Source: Carex sylvatica
Taxonomy: Eukaryota > Streptophyta > Magnoliopsida > Poales > Cyperaceae
Reading direction: 5' to 3'
Assembly (NCBI GenBank): GCA_964058845.1
Contig: CAXKVR010000024.1
Coordinates: forward strand, 44,966 to 108,965
DNA length: 64,000 nt
Part shown: in pieces, positions 61,056 through 64,000 of the stretch
How positions within the stretch are numbered: position 1 is the first letter of the stretch
How the letters are laid out: each line of letters begins with the position of its first letter
Position numbers and translations under genes: made by a program
Notes under the pieces: model-generated
Told to the model about the DNA's origin: nothing
Database searches by the model: none
What the model saw: the letters and a program-made list of their open reading frames with translations, nothing else

Positions 61056-63310
61056 AATTTGACAATCATGAATTAATTAGTTTTTTATCATTGACACCTC
61101 GGTCAAAATTAAGTTAGTTTTTTTCTGGAAAAGAAATCTTAATTCTAGTTAATTTCATTTTCAAAATTTTAATATTGTAAAAGTATCCCAAAAATTATAC
61201 AGAAAGAAAGAAGCTCTATAAGCTCGAATGCAAGAAGTTAACTTGTAGACGGTTTTTTTTAATATAACTGTTTATTTATATTTATTTATTGATAGAAATT
61301 TATTTATAATTATTAAAATCTGAACAGGTAGTTGGATAGGTTTGATATGAAGTGTTAAATTTGAAATGAATTGAAAATGAGTTTCTGTAGACTTGGAGGA
61401 GATGAACCTTCAAATTAATTTTCAGGAATTTTTTATATAAAGTCTAGAAAAAAAAAAAAGGGAAGGGAAAGGATGCAATGAAAATATGAGATATTCCCTT
61501 CATTTACCTCACTTGGTAAATTTTTTATCCTCTAATTATATAGATGGTCTTTCTTAAATTTTCAGAGTTTCGTGTGCCTTTGTGAATTTTTCGGATTTAT
61601 GTTACACTTTTTTCTTATTTTCTTTATAAGTGAACGCCACTGTCAGTCTGTGCATCTCTTAGTAGCCATTAGGTTTTGATATTCATCAAGAACAATGCAT
61701 ATTAAGATCCGTGCATGTGCATCTGAATTCGTGCTGGCTAGATGGGATTTAGGATTCAATTGAATAAACTTTTAGCATTGTCAGAGGTTAAAGGATTGAT
61801 TGGACTACCTTTTTTCTGGCCGATGATCGCCAGATTGGCCGGAACACCACTAACAATGCCGGTAGGTCGATTTTATGCCAAGAAGAGATTTCTATCGAAT
61901 TGAATGTTTTTTGGAAAGAATTTGATGGAACTTATTTTCATCTTTTCTTGGTGTTCTTCTATTAATTAGGTTGTTTTTCTCAAATTGTAATGATATATAT
62001 ATTTTTTTAATTTTCATTATTATTTAATCATGACCTATTTTAATGTTTTTCATAAATATTTAATCATTACCTATTTTATTGGAATTTAAACTTAATTTTA
62101 ATTTCTCTAGTCAACAGCTTTTTTGTTTTCACTTTTATTATTTCAAAATTTATGTTATGTTTTGTCTCCCTTTATCATTTCTTTATTAACTGTAAACATG
62201 AAATATATAGTACAATTGGTCATGGTATTAATTTTATTAAACTCTAAATTAGATAATTTTATTGAATATTAATATATAAAAAGATTTAATTTGAGACGTA
62301 AAATTAAAATGATGAATTCATTGCCTTATAAAACTTTTTATTTTATAAATAAAATTAATTGGTTTAATTTCATTTATTTAAAGGAGGCATTTGATCTATC
62401 TACACATGCTGGCTTGCCACATTTTTAAGTCGTAAAAAAGAACACGAAGCCATTATTTGACTTTCGTTGTATATTACCATGGGAGGATGCAAGTTGTTAA
62501 AAGAGAAGTATGAAGTTATTCTCATCATCAAATTAATGAATGATCTTACAGTATGGACGAAGTTGATTTAATAACAATAATAGTTTTAAATTATATACTA
62601 TCATTTAATTCACACAAGTACATTATATATTTAATTTTAAAAACAATATATATAATAATGTACCTAAATAATCACGCGTTTAAGATAAGATTGTTAAGTT
62701 AATAGTATTAAATCTAGTAATTAGGTATTTAATTTTCTCAAATAACTAGATATCAAAACTTTAAAAAACTATTAAACTGGATGTTGTTTTTTTTGTATTT
62801 TAAATCTTTTTTTTATTTAACAAGTAAACTATTAATCAGGACTTTTAGGACTCAAGAATTTGGAGTATTTGTGCATTTAAAACAACATCGAAAAAAGAAC
62901 AAGGAGAAACAGTGATGAAAAAATATTAATAGTATGTTCTATTTGTAATGTTTGTAATACATTATATAATTAGTGGATTATTTAAGTGTAATATTGTCTT
63001 AATTAATATAGTTTTTTTTCAAATTATTTTTATCAATTTTTTTCTACTTTTTAGCTACAAAACAAAACTTCTGCGAAAAAAATCCGAGTTACTGATTCGA
63101 TTCTTCCGTTTTCAACTGATTCATCTGATTCTGATTTCACGGTCAAAAATCTGATTTCGATTCCGATTCTGAGTTTTAGAACCATGAGTACACAAGTACT
63201 AACTATATGAAAACCTCAAAAGATCCAATATACCGTATAACAACAATATCCAAGCAATTAAAAACAAATACAATTTGCATGCAATCAAAATCAATAACAA
63301 TAGAGAAAAG
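61056..63310. other. AT-rich intergenic DNA
   Basis: No gene is seen. 61,640-61,880 is less AT-rich and may be decayed exon, not recognised. Confidence 0.4.
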
Positions 63311-63312
63311 AT

Positions 63313-63551
63313 GTTACCGCGAGATGGATCGAGTCTAACAAACACACAAGAAGTTACAAGAGTGTTCTAATTATTAGCACAAACAATCAATCTATCTAAC
63401 TATCTCTCTTCCTCTCTCTTTCTCTCTCTTTCTGTTTTGATCAAAGAGCCGCCTCAACCATACCTTGATTTGGCGTAACCTAAAGAGAGAAATAGATGGA
63501 GGGAGCAGGAAAAATGGGCCAGGGCCGAATTTGGGCCTAATAATCCCAACA
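63313..63551 (-). mobile_element. Possible short solo LTR
   Basis: Minus strand starts TGTTGGGATTATTAGGCCC, common in copia LTRs, and ends GCGGTAACA. Flanking pentamers AAAGA and AAAAA differ at one position. No primer-binding site or internal domain follows. Confidence 0.4.
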
Positions 63552-63559
63552 AAAAAAAA

Positions 63560-64000
63560 ATGGAGTGTTCACAATTGCGCGTCCAGAATTTCAATACATT
63601 GTCACTCAATATTAGATTTTTTTTTTATTTATCTCACACAAATTTTGTGCTATATTTAGATATTAATATCAAAATACAATGAATTCTGAACACAATGCGG
63701 ACACCTAGTTAAAAAAGTAGCAGAAAGATATAAATATAAACCTCCAATTATATTTTAATAAGGAGACTATATTGAGCAGTACAATCTACAATGTACAATG
63801 TGAACTTAGAAAATAGAAATATAAATGTGAAACAAAACATGTCATCTACTTGAAAAGTACCTTTACCTATCTCTATTAATTTTGAATTAGTTTTTGTGAT
63901 GTAAAATGATAAAATAGTGAGCTCTTGATTAGTACAACTATTAAGTTTGATTTGAAATTCAGATAAGCTCTAGATGCATCTTATGTTGATGTTAAAAATA
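63560..64000. other. 3'-flank-like sequence of a further cluster member
   Basis: Follows 48,085-48,540 (the 3' flank of D) and 12,040-12,300 in order and orientation, including ACATGTCATCTACTT and AGTACAACTATTAAGTT. A minus-strand MADS paralogue is expected beyond the right edge. Confidence 0.5.

Noticed and set aside
1..64000. CRISPR arrays, operons, ribosome binding sites, phage genes
   Set aside because: The sequence is plant nuclear DNA with spliced genes. No spaced identical repeats or prokaryotic gene arrangement is present.

Overview
The window is AT-rich nuclear DNA of a flowering plant, probably a eudicot. Genes have short exons in AT-rich introns. It holds many foldback MITEs, CACTA elements and solo LTRs, and a clustered set of plant-specific MIKC*-type MADS-box genes. 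The species cannot be named from sequence alone. I recognised no tRNA, rRNA, CRISPR array or prokaryotic feature.

The backbone is a decaying cluster of MIKC*-like MADS-box genes, nearly all on the minus strand. Gene A (1-107) is the 5' part of exon 1, running off the left edge. A' (2,785-3,070) is a lone last exon. Gene B (12,721-15,836) keeps an open frame over 11 exons, but one splice donor has changed from GT to AT. An orphan promoter with leader exon lies at 21,080-21,195. C (25,560-27,782) is a clear pseudogene, and its exon-1 region is copied in inverted orientation at 28,159-28,800. A rearranged last-exon fragment lies at 39,465-39,790. Gene D (49,001-52,011) is the only copy that reads as intact, with 10 coding exons and 319 aa. 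F (54,840-57,000) is a pseudogene remnant. The last 440 bp resemble the 3' flank of D, so the cluster probably continues to the right.

Four promoter copies (A, B, orphan, D) share a TATA box, a non-coding leader exon, and an exact CTAAATATAG box about 32-34 bp upstream of the TATA box. That box fits the MEF2-type CArG consensus CTA(A/T)4TAG, the site preferred by MIKC* dimers. Auto- or cross-regulation is therefore likely.

Between the genes lie several classes of mobile and repeated DNA: (i) three copies of a long foldback MITE set in (TA)n tracts (6.25, 50.55 and 55.08 kb); (ii) a 3.46-kb CACTA element carrying an ABCG/PDR transporter gene fragment (35,380-38,842); (iii) a 1.59-kb CACTA element (40,203-41,791) nested in LTR-like DNA and itself carrying a hAT-like MITE; (iv) a CACTA terminus at 59,711; (v) a 360-bp solo LTR with perfect 5-bp target duplication (28,276-28,635); (vi) a poly(A)-tailed retroposed sequence with 11-bp flanking repeats (18,221-18,778); (vii) a DEAD-box helicase RH29-like exon fragment (30,943-31,303); and (viii) several intergenic segments repeated two to five times.

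I found no unambiguous new biological system. The most unusual structure is the roughly 99% identical 277-bp inverted duplication of MADS-box exon 1 at 27.55-28.80 kb. It could give hairpin RNA matching its paralogues and bears a younger solo LTR in one arm.
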